Shown in pieces: positions 16,504-26,040 of a stretch of DNA of 64,000 nt (positions are counted from its first letter, which is position 1; each line of letters starts with the position of its first letter). A program made the translations under genes and the position numbers. This DNA is from Bin34 sp965219935 (GTDB lineage Bacteria > Chloroflexota > Anaerolineae > Caldilineales > Caldilineaceae), in NCBI GenBank assembly GCA_965219935.1, contig CBDCOU010000003.1, positions 1,798,001 through 1,862,000 on the forward strand, in the 5' to 3' direction. Below the pieces are notes generated by a model. That model did no database searches. It saw only the letters and a list, made by a program, of their open reading frames with translations, and was not told the DNA's origin.

Positions 16504-18726
16504 CTACCCGGCGCCCGTCTCCAGGCTGCCCTGACCCTTGATGGTGAACCATGCGTCCAGGATGGCGGTGCCCACGGGCACGGCGGCCGTCGAACCCTCG
16601 CCCCCGTCGTAGACAAACACCATCACGGCGATCTCGGGATTGTTGAACGGAGCAAAGGCCAGATAGGAGGCGTGGGTTGGCAGATTGCCCTCTTCGTCCC
16701 GGCGGCAGTCCTCCAAGGCGGGATCATATTCGCAGAACTCCGCCGTACCCGTCTTGCCGGCCACGATCACACCCTCGATCTGGCCCCGTGTTGCCGTGCC
16801 TTCCACCGAGTTGACGGCATCGCGCATGCCCAGCCGGATCGTGTCCAGTGCAACGCGGTCCAGGCCCACGTCGCGGATGGGCCTGGGCTCGAACTCCTGC
16901 GTGCGTCCGGTGGAGGGATCCGTGATCTGAAGGGCCACCTGCGGTTGGTACAGCAGGCCGCCGTTGGCAATCGGAACCAGGCTCTGCAGCACCTGCAAGG
17001 GGGTCGCGAGCAAATAGCCTTGGCCGATGGCCATGTTGTAGCTGTCGCCCTGCACCCAACTGGACGCCCAGTTGACACGCTTCCACTGGTCGTCGGGAAC
17101 CGAAAAACTAACCTCCCCGGGCAGATCGATGCCGGTTGCCGAACCATAGCCGAAGACGCGGGCCCACTGCGCCAGTTCTTCCTGTGTCAGACCGATGAAC
17201 GTCTGTGGATAACCACCGCCCACATAGTAGAAGTAGATGTCGTTGGATACCGCGATCGCCTGGCGCAGGGTCAAGGGTCCGTGGTTGAAGTCCCGATGGT
17301 GGTTCCAGGAAACGAACTCCTGGGCCTGGGACGGATCATCCGGAAAGAACTTGCTCGGCAGATATATCGGCCCCTTGTCCACGATGATGGTGCGGGGCGT
17401 GATGATGCCTTCCGCCATGCCGGCCGAGGCCGTCACAATCTTGAAGGTCGAGCCCGGCGGATAAAGCCCGCCGATCGCGTAGTTAATCAGCGGCCGGCGC
17501 TCGTCCTCAATGATGCGCGTGTAGGTCTCGCCCAGGCCCTCCGAGAAGATGTTGTTGTCGAAGGAGGGCAGGCTGACCATGCCCAGGAGCTGGCCCGAGC
17601 GCGGATCCACCGCAATGGCTACCCCGCTGATGGCGTCCTGGACCGTCAGCATTTCCTGCAACACCTTGTACATGACCCGCTGCAACTGGATGTCCACGGT
17701 CAGAATGATGTCCTGGCCGGGTTGCGGCACCACCTCGTCGATGGTGCGCCCCACGCGCCCGAAGATGTCCGCCTCGACCGTGCGCTGGCCCGGCGTGCCG
17801 CGGAGAATGTCCTGATATTCGGCCTCGACTCCCGACAGTCCGACCAGTTCCGCCGGCGACCGATAGCCCCGCTCCCGGAAGTCTTCCGCCAGCGATGAGG
17901 GAATCGGACCCATGAAGCCCAGAATGTGGCTGACCAGTTCCCCGTACACATACTCCCGCACGGACACGTCCAGGATGCGGCTGCCCGGATACCGGAACGA
18001 CTGCTCCGAAATCGTGAAGGCGGCTTCCCGGCTGAGACCGGTCAGGATTGGAAACGGTTCGGAGGAATTGCCCTGTTGGCGGGTCTGGGCCAAATTCTGA
18101 ATCAGGAAGGCCAGACCCTCGACGGGAAGCGGCTGGTTCAGATTGGGCATGCTGACCATGTTCGCGGCGGCCGCCCCCTCCTCGAGCGGAGCACTCTCGG
18201 CAGCAGTCTCATCGACAACACCAATCTGGATCAGCAGGTCGACAAACTCGTGATAGGGAATCTCAAATACGGAAAAGGGCACTTTGTTGTCAATCAGGAT
18301 TTGCCTATAGTCAAACCACCCCAGACTCTGATGCAGATTGCGCTGCATATCGAGCACGGCGTCCCGGTCGAGGTTGGGTCCCAGGGACTCGAGAATTTGC
18401 AGAATTGCCTCGTACTCTTCATCGGCCTCCGTGTCCAAGTCGTCGTCCGGCAGTTCCTCCGGTACGATGGCCAGCTGGTAGCTGGGACGGTTGCGTGCCA
18501 GCAGTTCGCCGTTCCGGTCGAAGATGAGGCCGCGCGAGGCCGGAATCTCGATCGTGCGCAACCGGTTGGCGTCCGCCTGGGCCGCCAAGGTTTCGTGCTG
18601 GCGCACCTGCAGCTGGTACAGACGCCCAATCAGCAGTCCCAACAGGACGATCAGAGCCAATCGGACCCCGATCCGAACAGACCGGGCGGACCCGTCGGGG
18701 TGTCCAGCCGGCGGAGAACTAAACAC
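16504..18726 (-). CDS. mrdA: Penicillin-binding protein 2 (elongation transpeptidase), 740 aa
   Basis: This is a class B PBP that cross-links peptidoglycan during elongation as partner of RodA. It has one N-terminal membrane helix (about residues 20-38), a dimerisation/pedestal domain starting near RGLIFDRNGELLARN (65-79), and a transpeptidase domain with SxxK Ser426-Thr-Phe-Lys429, SxN-like Ser494-Asn-Asp, and KTG 658-660. At 740 aa it is longer than the usual ~630 aa; the extra length lies in the pedestal, roughly residues 95-225, which includes an acidic, low-complexity stretch. Its start overlaps the end of mreD by 8 bp. Confidence 0.94.
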   Translation of the reverse strand: MFSSPPAGHPDGSARSVRIGVRLALIVLLGLLIGRLYQLQVRQHETLAAQADANRLRTIEIPASRGLIFDRNGELLARNRPSYQLAIVPEELPDDDLDTEADEEYEAILQILESLGPNLDRDAVLDMQRNLHQSLGWFDYRQILIDNKVPFSVFEIPYHEFVDLLIQIGVVDETAAESAPLEEGAAAANMVSMPNLNQPLPVEGLAFLIQNLAQTRQQGNSSEPFPILTGLSREAAFTISEQSFRYPGSRILDVSVREYVYGELVSHILGFMGPIPSSLAEDFRERGYRSPAELVGLSGVEAEYQDILRGTPGQRTVEADIFGRVGRTIDEVVPQPGQDIILTVDIQLQRVMYKVLQEMLTVQDAISGVAIAVDPRSGQLLGMVSLPSFDNNIFSEGLGETYTRIIEDERRPLINYAIGGLYPPGSTFKIVTASAGMAEGIITPRTIIVDKGPIYLPSKFFPDDPSQAQEFVSWNHHRDFNHGPLTLRQAIAVSNDIYFYYVGGGYPQTFIGLTQEELAQWARVFGYGSATGIDLPGEVSFSVPDDQWKRVNWASSWVQGDSYNMAIGQGYLLATPLQVLQSLVPIANGGLLYQPQVALQITDPSTGRTQEFEPRPIRDVGLDRVALDTIRLGMRDAVNSVEGTATRGQIEGVIVAGKTGTAEFCEYDPALEDCRRDEEGNLPTHASYLAFAPFNNPEIAVMVFVYDGGEGSTAAVPVGTAILDAWFTIKGQGSLETGAG

Positions 18727-19249
18727 CGCCTTCGGCTCCCAGGTCCGGTGTGCGGGACAGGCGCCCGTACAGCCAGGGCGTCAGCAACAGCATGGCTGCA
18801 ACCTGGTACAGCGGTTGGATGCCCCAGTAGTCCGGCAGGCTGGTCAACGTCCGCAGCGATCCGGCGGCCACGGCCTGTCCCACCCAGTACACGGCGGCAT
18901 AGATCAGGGCGCCCAGAATGCCCACCCCCACGGGAACCAGCACCTGCGTGGGTTGCACGACGCGCCTGCCGATGCCGGTGATGAAGGAGGACAGGACCAG
19001 GGCCAGACTGGAAATTCCCAGAGTGGTAAGCGCCAGGAAATCCAGCCAGAATCCACCCGTGAACGCGACAATCAGGGCTTCCCGACGTCCCCGCAGCAGG
19101 GTCCAGAGCAGGACGGTCAGAAGCACCAGGTTCGGCTTGATGCCGAAAAGAGCCATACGGGCGCCCACCGTGGCCTGCAACATAACCAGCAGGGCCAGCA
19201 CCGGGACAGCCAACAGAACCAGGAACGTATTCGTGCGTTGCTGTTGCAT
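18719..19249 (-). CDS. mreD: Rod shape-determining protein MreD, 176 aa
   Basis: MreD is a small polytopic membrane protein of the elongasome. It has five to six hydrophobic segments, with the recognisable MALFGIKPNLVLLTVLLWTL region after the first helix and FTGGFWLDFLALTTLGISSL in the middle. MreD sequences vary widely, so the operon position between mreC and mrdA is strong supporting evidence. The 3' end overlaps mrdA by 8 bp, and mreC ends 18 bp upstream. Confidence 0.88.
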   Translation of the reverse strand: MQQQRTNTFLVLLAVPVLALLVMLQATVGARMALFGIKPNLVLLTVLLWTLLRGRREALIVAFTGGFWLDFLALTTLGISSLALVLSSFITGIGRRVVQPTQVLVPVGVGILGALIYAAVYWVGQAVAAGSLRTLTSLPDYWGIQPLYQVAAMLLLTPWLYGRLSRTPDLGAEGGV

Positions 19250-19267
19250 GCAGCGTCCTCCGGCTGG

Positions 19268-20158
19268 TCAGGGCGGATCCGAGCCGTTGACCCCGGAGCC
19301 TCCGTTCGCGCCGTTTCCCTCCAACTCGAAACCGGTCAGAACCATCACGGACTCCAATCGTCGGAAGTCAACGGCCGGATCGATGGCTGCACGCACCCCG
19401 GAGGTTCCGCTGGCCGGAACAAGCTCCCGGACAACTCCGATCGGAATGCCCTGGGGCAGCGTTCCGCCCATACGGGATGTTACAGCCAATTCACTCGGGA
19501 TAATGGGATCGGCGTCCGTAATGAAGACCATTTCCAAGCCTCCGCCGGCCACCCCCTCGATCTGTCCGCTCACCCGACTGTTTTGCAGCAGGGCACTGAC
19601 CGAACTCCTCTGATCCAGCAACAACAGGACCCGGGCCGTGCGGTCGGTGACGGTGCTCACGCGCCCCACCAGGCCCACCGGCGTAATGACCGGCATGCCA
19701 ACGGCCAGCCCCCGGTTGCGGCCGGCGTCAATGACCAGACTCTCCTGTGCATCCTGCGGATCGAACCCGAGCACCCGTCCTATGACATGCGCTCCCTGGA
19801 AGGTGAATCGGGGATTCGCAGTGCCGTACGCCAGTTGTTCGCGCAGACGCTCGTTCTCCGCCAGCGCCTCCCGGAGAACGGCATTCTCGGCGGACAGGAT
19901 TTCATTGGCCGCCGCCAACGTCCCCGCTTCGGCGAGTGCGGTTCGGTTCCGCCGTGCTTCGACCAGCGAATCCGCGAAGCGGCTGGTCTCCACCATCATC
20001 CGCCACTGCACTGGCGACGCGACCCGCGCCAGCACCGCGCGGATACCCTGAAACTGTCCCGACCGCTGCATGGCGAACAGCAGGAACGAAGCCAGCACCA
20101 GGATCAGCAGCCGTACTCCCAGGTCGCCGAAAATCCCCGGGCGCGTCGTGTCTCGCAT
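19268..20158 (-). CDS. mreC: Rod shape-determining protein MreC, 296 aa
   Basis: MreC is a periplasmic or extracytoplasmic scaffold that links the cytoskeleton to PBP2. The layout is a short cytoplasmic N-terminus, one membrane helix (about residues 11-28), a coiled-coil region rich in Ala, Glu and Leu (about 60-108), then the double beta-barrel core with AHVIGRVLGFDPQDAQESLV and AGRNRGLAVGMPVITPVGLV. The C-terminal tail is Gly/Asn-rich. Length and operon position are normal. Confidence 0.93.
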   Translation of the reverse strand: MRDTTRPGIFGDLGVRLLILVLASFLLFAMQRSGQFQGIRAVLARVASPVQWRMMVETSRFADSLVEARRNRTALAEAGTLAAANEILSAENAVLREALAENERLREQLAYGTANPRFTFQGAHVIGRVLGFDPQDAQESLVIDAGRNRGLAVGMPVITPVGLVGRVSTVTDRTARVLLLLDQRSSVSALLQNSRVSGQIEGVAGGGLEMVFITDADPIIPSELAVTSRMGGTLPQGIPIGVVRELVPASGTSGVRAAIDPAVDFRRLESVMVLTGFELEGNGANGGSGVNGSDPP

Positions 20159-20206
20159 CGTCAGGCGGCCTGCCTCAGGTGCATGGGTGGAAATAATCCC
20201 GGGCGA

Positions 20207-21274
20207 TCAGCGCAAACCTCGCCGCTGGACCCCGGTCAGGGTATCCCGGTAGTAGTCCGGCCGTTCCAGGACCATGCCGGTCCCCACAGCCACCGAGGTA
20301 AGCGGGTTTTCCGCCACGTAGACATTGATGTGCGACTCGTCCTGGATGCGCTGGGCCAGTCCCTGCAGCAGCGCGCCTCCGCCGGCCAGCACAATTCCGT
20401 ACTCCATCAAGTCGGCCATCAGTTCGGGCGGGGTTTCGTCCAGCGTTCCGCGCACCGCCTCCACAATGACCTCCAGCGACCCGGACAGCGCCTCCCTGAC
20501 CTCGATGGAGCTGACTTCCGTTGCTTCCGGCAGACCCGTGATCAGATTGCGGCCGCGCAGAAACACCGTCCGCTCCCGTTCCATGGGGTACGCGGACCCG
20601 ATTTCCACCTTGCAACGCTCCGCCATCCGTTCACCAATCAACAGGTTGTACTTCTGCCGGGCGAAGTTGATGATGTCCTCGTTCATTTCATCGCCGGCCA
20701 CCCGGATGGACCGGGAAACAACGATGCCGCCCAGGGAGATCACCGCGACTTCGGTGGTGCCGCCCCCGATGTCCACAATCATGGATCCGATCGACTCGGC
20801 CACCGGCAGACCGGCGCCGATGGCCGCCGCCAACGGCTCCTCCACCAGTTGCACCTCCCTGGCCCCCGCGCGCAGCACGGCCTCCCTGACGGCCCGGGTC
20901 TCCACCTCTGTGACGCCGGAGGGAATTCCGATGACCACCCTCGGCCTGGCGCCGCCGAGGATGCGATTGCCGTGCACCTTGCCGATGAAATGGTGGATCA
21001 TCTTCTCCGTGACATCGAAGTCCGAGATGACCCCGTCCTGCAACGGCCGCACCGCCATGATGTGGGCCGGCGTGCGCCCCACCATCTCGCGCGCCTCGCG
21101 CCCGATGGCACGCACCCGGTTGCGGCGATGACCGGATCGGTCAATGGCCACCACGGATGGCTCCTCGATTACGATCCCTTCGCGAATGACATGGACCAGC
21201 GTGTTCGCTGTTCCGAGATCGATGCCTATGTCAAACGAGAATAGACCCAGGAACCAATCGATTGGGTTGAACAC
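20207..21274 (-). CDS. mreB: Rod shape-determining protein MreB, 355 aa
   Basis: MreB is an actin-like ATPase filament that directs lateral wall synthesis. Clear motifs are phosphate 1 GIDLGTANTLVHV near residue 17, phosphate 2 MIVDIGGGTTEVAVISLGGI near residue 164, and the adenosine motif GIVLAGGGALLQGLAQRI near residue 293. It is the promoter-proximal gene of the mre/mrd operon and diverges from tilS across a 304 bp gap. Confidence 0.96.
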   Translation of the reverse strand: MFNPIDWFLGLFSFDIGIDLGTANTLVHVIREGIVIEEPSVVAIDRSGHRRNRVRAIGREAREMVGRTPAHIMAVRPLQDGVISDFDVTEKMIHHFIGKVHGNRILGGARPRVVIGIPSGVTEVETRAVREAVLRAGAREVQLVEEPLAAAIGAGLPVAESIGSMIVDIGGGTTEVAVISLGGIVVSRSIRVAGDEMNEDIINFARQKYNLLIGERMAERCKVEIGSAYPMERERTVFLRGRNLITGLPEATEVSSIEVREALSGSLEVIVEAVRGTLDETPPELMADLMEYGIVLAGGGALLQGLAQRIQDESHINVYVAENPLTSVAVGTGMVLERPDYYRDTLTGVQRRGLR

Positions 21275-21578
21275 CCAACGGTCTCCCTATGCTGCGGTGG
21301 AATGACTGTGACGTAGTGGCGGTCGGGGTGGGAACCGAGGTGCGGCGTGCTCCGCCCCTGGCCCTCGTGCCGCCCGGCACCAACTGCGTTGATGCCGTTT
21401 CCAACGAACACAACCGGATCGGACACCGAGCCCCCCAGGCAGGCGGACCAGGACTTGGCGCCCCTGATTCTACAAAATCGCCGACCTTCTGCACACCGCG
21501 CCGTCCACCGCGGTGGATTGGGGCACCATATGCTCTGCTGTTCCGGACAAGATCCGGCCCCGACGGGTCGGCCAAGCC
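21275..21578. promoter_or_regulatory. Divergent mreB / tilS intergenic region
   Basis: About 300 bp with no supported gene. It must hold the promoter of the mre/mrd operon (-) and probably that of tilS (+). A TAGAAT hexamer lies on the minus strand within GTAGAATCAGG (around 21463-21475) and could be a -10 box for mreB, but I see no convincing -35. The tilS frame is open back to an ATG at 21513, so part of this region could be coding if that start is used. Confidence 0.35.
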
Positions 21579-23147
21579 ATGACACCAACTGCTTCCCTGC
21601 ACCACCGCCTCGACTGCTTGGCGGATGCGATGACCCGCAGCATGACGGGCCGGGGAGATCACAGCCCCGCCGTGGTATTGGCCGCGGTGAGCGGCGGAGC
21701 GGACAGCACATTCCTGCTCCGCATGCTGCACCGGGCCCTTCAGGATACAGCCTGCACCGTCCACGTATGTCACGTGGATCACGGATACCGACCAGATTCC
21801 GCCGCCGAGGCCGCATCGGTCAAGTCACTGGCCGCACGCCTGAATCTGCCATTCCACGGGTTGGAACTGACGGATGCCGACCGGACGCCGGTGCGCAACC
21901 GGCAGGCCCGGTGGCGGGAGGGCCGCTACCGGCTGCTGACCGAGGCTGCCCGGCGGTTGGCCGCTCACGGCCAGACCGCAGTAATCGCAACCGGACACCA
22001 TGCCGGCGACCAGGTGGAAACGCTGTTGATGAATCTGATCCGCGGCACCCACCTGTCCGGCCTGCGCGGCATGGAAGAGTGGAGTTCCCTGGCAGCCCAA
22101 TTCCGGCAAACCGAAGTCGAAGTCCTGCTCTGGCGGCCGCTGCTGGCATGGACACCCGATGACATCCGGTCCTGTCTGGAGGCCTGGAACGAGACGTGGG
22201 AGGAGGATCGGTCAAACCGGGATGAGAGCCATCTGCGCAATCGCGTGCGGCACCGAGTGGTGCCCCAATTGGCCGCCTTGCGCACCGACACGGTCGGATT
22301 CCTGGCGAACCAGATGGAGTTGTGGCGTCCGGACATCCAGGCCCTGGAACGGATCCACGCGGACAACCTGGCCCGGTCCGAACTGTTCCTGCCACAGCCG
22401 AACATGCCGCGTGCCGACCAATCGGTGATCCTGCGCCTCGCTTCTCTGCGGAATGCCCCGCCATGGCAGCAGCGTGGCATGCTGGCACAGGCTGTCGCCC
22501 GCCTGCACCGCAACCGGCAACTCTCCACCGCCCGTCTGGACGAGTTGTGTCGGCAACTGAAGACCGCCGACGGGTCCCGCGGGCCGAGGCCGTGGTTCGG
22601 GGACCTGTGCTGGTCCGTGTGGCATCGCCCCCCGGCGCGGGTGTTCGACCTGCCAACCAACCAGGATCTGCTCTCGCTTCACAGACGCGGCTCCATGCCC
22701 TTCCCGATCAACATCCCGCGCCTGCCGCCCGATTGGCGCCATGCGCCCATACCACTGGCCAGGGCGGACCTTCGCCTGCCGGGCTGGACGCTTTCGGCCA
22801 CGCCTTGCGAACATCCCCCGTCGATGTCCAAAATGCGCGACGATCCCTACCCGTGGATTGTCTACCTGGATCTGACAAGCCTGGCGGCCCACGGCAACAG
22901 CATCCGCTTGGAACCGGCCGTGCCGCGGTTAAGGTTGCAACCCGTCGGCATGCAGGCAGGCAGAAAGCAAATCCGCCACATCCTGCGGGACGACAGAATT
23001 CATGTCTCGCTGCGGACCAACTGGCCTGTCGTGTACGCGGAAGGCGGCGATCCGGTCTGGGTCTGTGGACTGCGCCACGCCGCAGCCTATGCCGTACGTG
23101 AACCGGGCCGACCGGTGCTCCGGTTGCGTTGGCACCCACACCCATAG
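21579..23147 (+). CDS. tilS: tRNA(Ile)-lysidine synthase TilS, 522 aa
   Basis: TilS attaches lysine to C34 of the CAU-anticodon tRNA-Ile, changing its decoding from AUG to AUA. The N-terminal PP-loop ATPase motif SGGADS is at residues 38-43, followed by the VCHVDHGYRPDSAAEA strand and the GHHAGDQVETLLMNLIRGTH motif. The C-terminal region ends with a TilS-type substrate-binding domain containing GRKQIRHILRDDRI. I chose the ATG at 21579; an in-frame ATG at 21513 would add 22 residues with no family match. It is followed by the Nudix gene after 12 bp. Confidence 0.93.
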   Translation: MTPTASLHHRLDCLADAMTRSMTGRGDHSPAVVLAAVSGGADSTFLLRMLHRALQDTACTVHVCHVDHGYRPDSAAEAASVKSLAARLNLPFHGLELTDADRTPVRNRQARWREGRYRLLTEAARRLAAHGQTAVIATGHHAGDQVETLLMNLIRGTHLSGLRGMEEWSSLAAQFRQTEVEVLLWRPLLAWTPDDIRSCLEAWNETWEEDRSNRDESHLRNRVRHRVVPQLAALRTDTVGFLANQMELWRPDIQALERIHADNLARSELFLPQPNMPRADQSVILRLASLRNAPPWQQRGMLAQAVARLHRNRQLSTARLDELCRQLKTADGSRGPRPWFGDLCWSVWHRPPARVFDLPTNQDLLSLHRRGSMPFPINIPRLPPDWRHAPIPLARADLRLPGWTLSATPCEHPPSMSKMRDDPYPWIVYLDLTSLAAHGNSIRLEPAVPRLRLQPVGMQAGRKQIRHILRDDRIHVSLRTNWPVVYAEGGDPVWVCGLRHAAAYAVREPGRPVLRLRWHPHP

Positions 23148-23159
23148 GACGACGAGCTG

Positions 23160-23804
23160 TTGCTTTCCGACCTCCGCGCCCTGTCATCCCAGCTCAAGTC
23201 GGGCCTGCAGCAGCCGTTGCCGGGTCGTCCCGCGCAGCAAACCATGGCTCCCGCTCCCCGGCGCAACAACCCGGATCGCCAGCGGAGGCCCCTGCGCCAG
23301 GCCGGCGTGCTGTTCCTGTTCTATGCCAAGGAGGGCCACATGTACCTGCCGTTCATCGAACGGCCCCGGTACGACGGGCCGCACAGCGGGCAAATCGCCC
23401 TGCCCGGCGGCAAGCGGGAAGTCGACGACCCGGACCTTGCGGCCACTGCCGTGAGGGAGACCGGGGAGGAAATCGGAGTTCCCGGCTCGGGCATCCAGGT
23501 TCTGGGTCAACTGACCCCGGTCTATATCCCCAACAGCCACTACTTGGTCACACCCAGTGTGGGCCTGATGTCGGCCGCGCCGGCGTTTCGCCCGGATCCG
23601 GCCGAGGTCAAGGCGGTATTGGAATGTCCGTTGGCCGTGCTGCTCGATCCCGCATGCCGCAAACGGGAGATTTGGAACTTCGGGGACCTTGACGTCGACG
23701 TGCCCTTTTTCCAGGTGGGCGAGCACCATATCTGGGGGGCCACCGCCATGATGCTGGCGGAACTGCTCGAGGTGCTCCGGCGGACGGAGACGGAGGCGGG
23801 GTAA
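23160..23804 (+). CDS. Nudix hydrolase, CoA pyrophosphatase (NudL/YeaB) type, 214 aa
   Basis: This enzyme probably hydrolyses the pyrophosphate bond of coenzyme A or related nucleotides. The Nudix box runs from Gly83-Gly84 through AVRETGEEIG (residues 97-106), preceded by HSGQIALPGG, the CoA-pyrophosphatase (UPF0035) signature just before the box. The TTG start at 23160 keeps an N-terminal helix typical of the family; an ATG at 23244 would be an alternative. The gene follows tilS closely and is likely co-transcribed with it. The substrate is not provable from sequence. Confidence 0.85.
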   Translation: MLSDLRALSSQLKSGLQQPLPGRPAQQTMAPAPRRNNPDRQRRPLRQAGVLFLFYAKEGHMYLPFIERPRYDGPHSGQIALPGGKREVDDPDLAATAVRETGEEIGVPGSGIQVLGQLTPVYIPNSHYLVTPSVGLMSAAPAFRPDPAEVKAVLECPLAVLLDPACRKREIWNFGDLDVDVPFFQVGEHHIWGATAMMLAELLEVLRRTETEAG

Positions 23805-23918
23805 AATCCTGAATCAGTCAGGCCAGGTCCTAGAATGGGGCGGAATCCCCGTGGTCGGATTGATCCGGCCGGGCCTTGTTGCCTTCGTCCCAGCAAAGAC
23901 GTTGAAGCCCAAGCACCG

Positions 23919-24464
23919 ATGACCACCAGCACCGACCTGGAATTCCTGGACAGGATCGAACTCCTGTTTTCCACCGAGCAAATCCAGGACCGGGTCAAGT
24001 CCATGGCGGAGGAACTCTCCGAGTATTTCGGCGACAAGGAGCTGGTGCTGGTGGTGGTCCTGCGCGGCAGCCTCGTGTTTGCCGTGGACCTCCTGAGATA
24101 CATGACGATCTACCCGGAGGTCGAGTTCCTGTCCGCCAGCAGCTACGGCAACAACCTGCGACCAGGCAACACGGTGGAAATCTACATGCGCCCCGATCTG
24201 GACCTGGAGGGCAAGGAACTGCTGGTCGTCGAAGACATCGTGGACACCGGCCAAACCCTGCGCCAGATTGCGGCTCGCCTGGACACCATGAACCCGGCCT
24301 CGGTGCGCTACATCTCCATGCTCTACAAGCGCCTGCCGAACCAGGCAAACTGGCCGGTGGATTGGTTTGGCTTTGAGATTCCGGACCTCTTTGTCATCGG
24401 CTACGGTCTGGACTACAGGCAGAAATACCGCAATCTCCCATGGATAGGCCATCTGCCCCATTAA
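23919..24464 (+). CDS. hpt: Hypoxanthine phosphoribosyltransferase, 181 aa
   Basis: This purine-salvage enzyme makes IMP or GMP from the free base and PRPP. The PRPP-binding motif LLVVEDIVDTGQT is at residues 101-113, with VLRGSLVFAVDLLR (the PPi loop) at 48-61 and DFFGF-like DWFGFEIPDLFVIGYGLDY near the C-terminus. I used the ATG at 23919 because the family sequence starts there; the frame is open further upstream. The tilS-hpt pairing, with one gene in between here, is common in bacteria. Confidence 0.94.
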   Translation: MTTSTDLEFLDRIELLFSTEQIQDRVKSMAEELSEYFGDKELVLVVVLRGSLVFAVDLLRYMTIYPEVEFLSASSYGNNLRPGNTVEIYMRPDLDLEGKELLVVEDIVDTGQTLRQIAARLDTMNPASVRYISMLYKRLPNQANWPVDWFGFEIPDLFVIGYGLDYRQKYRNLPWIGHLPH

Positions 24465-24535
24465 CGTTGCCGTCGGTGTCGACAGCCGCAGCGGGAGGCC
24501 TCGTCCAACCGACCGATTGTCGCCATCGCGGGACC

Positions 24536-25870
24536 ATGCCTGGTGCCATGTTTGCTCGAACGTCCCTTCCCGCCAAATCGGTCGCGGCCGCCCTGCTGGC
24601 CGTTCTCCTGCTGGCCTGGCTCCTGCCCGGGCTGGCCCCCCGCACCCATGCCCACAACGGCGAACACTGGCTGCTCGTGCCGGGCGAGAACCAACCCGTG
24701 GGCGAAACCGCCGACCGCCACAATGTGCCGGCAACGCTCGTGGTCCATATCAACGGCCTGTCGCCAACCACCGTTCTGTCGGATCAACACCTGTTGATCG
24801 TGCCGCTGCCGGGAGCCGCAGCGATTGTCGACACCTTTGTGCCGATGACCATCAAACCGGCCTTTCCCGGGCAGACCCTGACGATGTTGGCCGAGGCCCA
24901 CGGCATTCCGGTCGACTGGCTGTCCGCAGCCAACAGCATCGCGCAGGACCAGCGCCTGTTCCCCGGGCAGCCGATGTTTCTGCCCGACCTGGCCGATCCG
25001 CGCAAACCCCATGCCTTGGGGCAAGTCACGGTGGAGTACCTCAGTCCGTACATCGGCGCGGGCCAAACCGGATACCTTTTGCTCTCGTCCAATCCCGGCA
25101 TTCAACCCTCCGCCCATGTGGACGGCACGCAGCTCCACCTGACCCAGGTGCCGCATCCGCAGGCCAAGGCTCAACAACAATTCCACTACAGTCCGATCCC
25201 CATCGATCCCCTGACCGAGTCGGGTCCGGTGACCGTAACGATCTCCTACCTGTCGCAGTCCGGTGTCCGAGTGGCCGGAGAACTCCGGCTTGAAGTGTTT
25301 CAGCCGGGCCCCTGGCGACAAGAGATCATTGTCGTGGACGGAGAGATTGCAGCCCGGCTGTCGGTGGAGGCCCTGCAGGAAGAGGCCAATCTCCTGACCG
25401 CAATCTGGAACCGAAGCAACCTGCCCCGCCAGTGGTCCGACGAACCCTGGCAACGTCCCATCCCGGAGGGATACCCGACCACATCCGTCTTTGGCTCCCG
25501 CCGCGAATACCGCTCCCCGGTGCCCATACACGCGACCTTTCACACAGGCTGGGACTGGTACGCTCCTGTCGGTGAGCCGGTCACCGCCCCCCTGCCAGGG
25601 ACCGTTGCCTTGGCCGAGAACCTCGTCACCAAGGGCCTGGCGGTGGTCCTGGACCATGGCCAAGGTGTCCTGTCCGGCTACTGGCACCTGAGCGAAATCT
25701 CGGTGGAGGAAGGGGACTTCGTCGAAACCGGCGACCTGGTGGGGCTGGTTGGGAGTTCGGGAATGAGCTCGGGTCCGCACCTGCACTGGGAAGTACGCAT
25801 CCACGGTGTTCCCGTCAACCCGCAGCAGTTCCTGTACGGCTCCCTACTCCCGCCGGAAACCCCGGAATAG
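24536..25870 (+). CDS. LysM-M23 family peptidase, secreted or membrane-anchored, 444 aa
   Basis: This is a probable cell-wall endopeptidase. An N-terminal hydrophobic segment (about residues 14-35, AAALLAVLLLAWLLPGLAP) looks like a signal peptide or anchor. Two LysM-like modules follow; the second is the clearer one (FPGQTLTMLAEAHGIPVDWL, then LFPGQPMFLP). The C-terminal M23/LytM domain has the zinc ligands His336 and Asp340 in HTGWDWYAP, and His415-x-His417 in GPHLHWEV, so it appears active. I chose the ATG at 24536 to avoid overlapping hpt; an ATG at 24548 is also possible. Confidence 0.88.
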   Translation: MPGAMFARTSLPAKSVAAALLAVLLLAWLLPGLAPRTHAHNGEHWLLVPGENQPVGETADRHNVPATLVVHINGLSPTTVLSDQHLLIVPLPGAAAIVDTFVPMTIKPAFPGQTLTMLAEAHGIPVDWLSAANSIAQDQRLFPGQPMFLPDLADPRKPHALGQVTVEYLSPYIGAGQTGYLLLSSNPGIQPSAHVDGTQLHLTQVPHPQAKAQQQFHYSPIPIDPLTESGPVTVTISYLSQSGVRVAGELRLEVFQPGPWRQEIIVVDGEIAARLSVEALQEEANLLTAIWNRSNLPRQWSDEPWQRPIPEGYPTTSVFGSRREYRSPVPIHATFHTGWDWYAPVGEPVTAPLPGTVALAENLVTKGLAVVLDHGQGVLSGYWHLSEISVEEGDFVETGDLVGLVGSSGMSSGPHLHWEVRIHGVPVNPQQFLYGSLLPPETPE

Positions 25871-26040
25871 CGATGCGGCGCCATGGCACCGGCGACACAA
25901 GCCGCCTGACCCGTCCCGGAGCCATGTGCACCTCTGCGTTGCGGTCAGGGGGCGCGTCAAGTGGATTGGTGTTAATGCGTTGACAGGGTTGCGCGGGATG
26001 CGGGTGCCCATGCCGCCTGCAACAGCCGCGCGCGGCTGAA

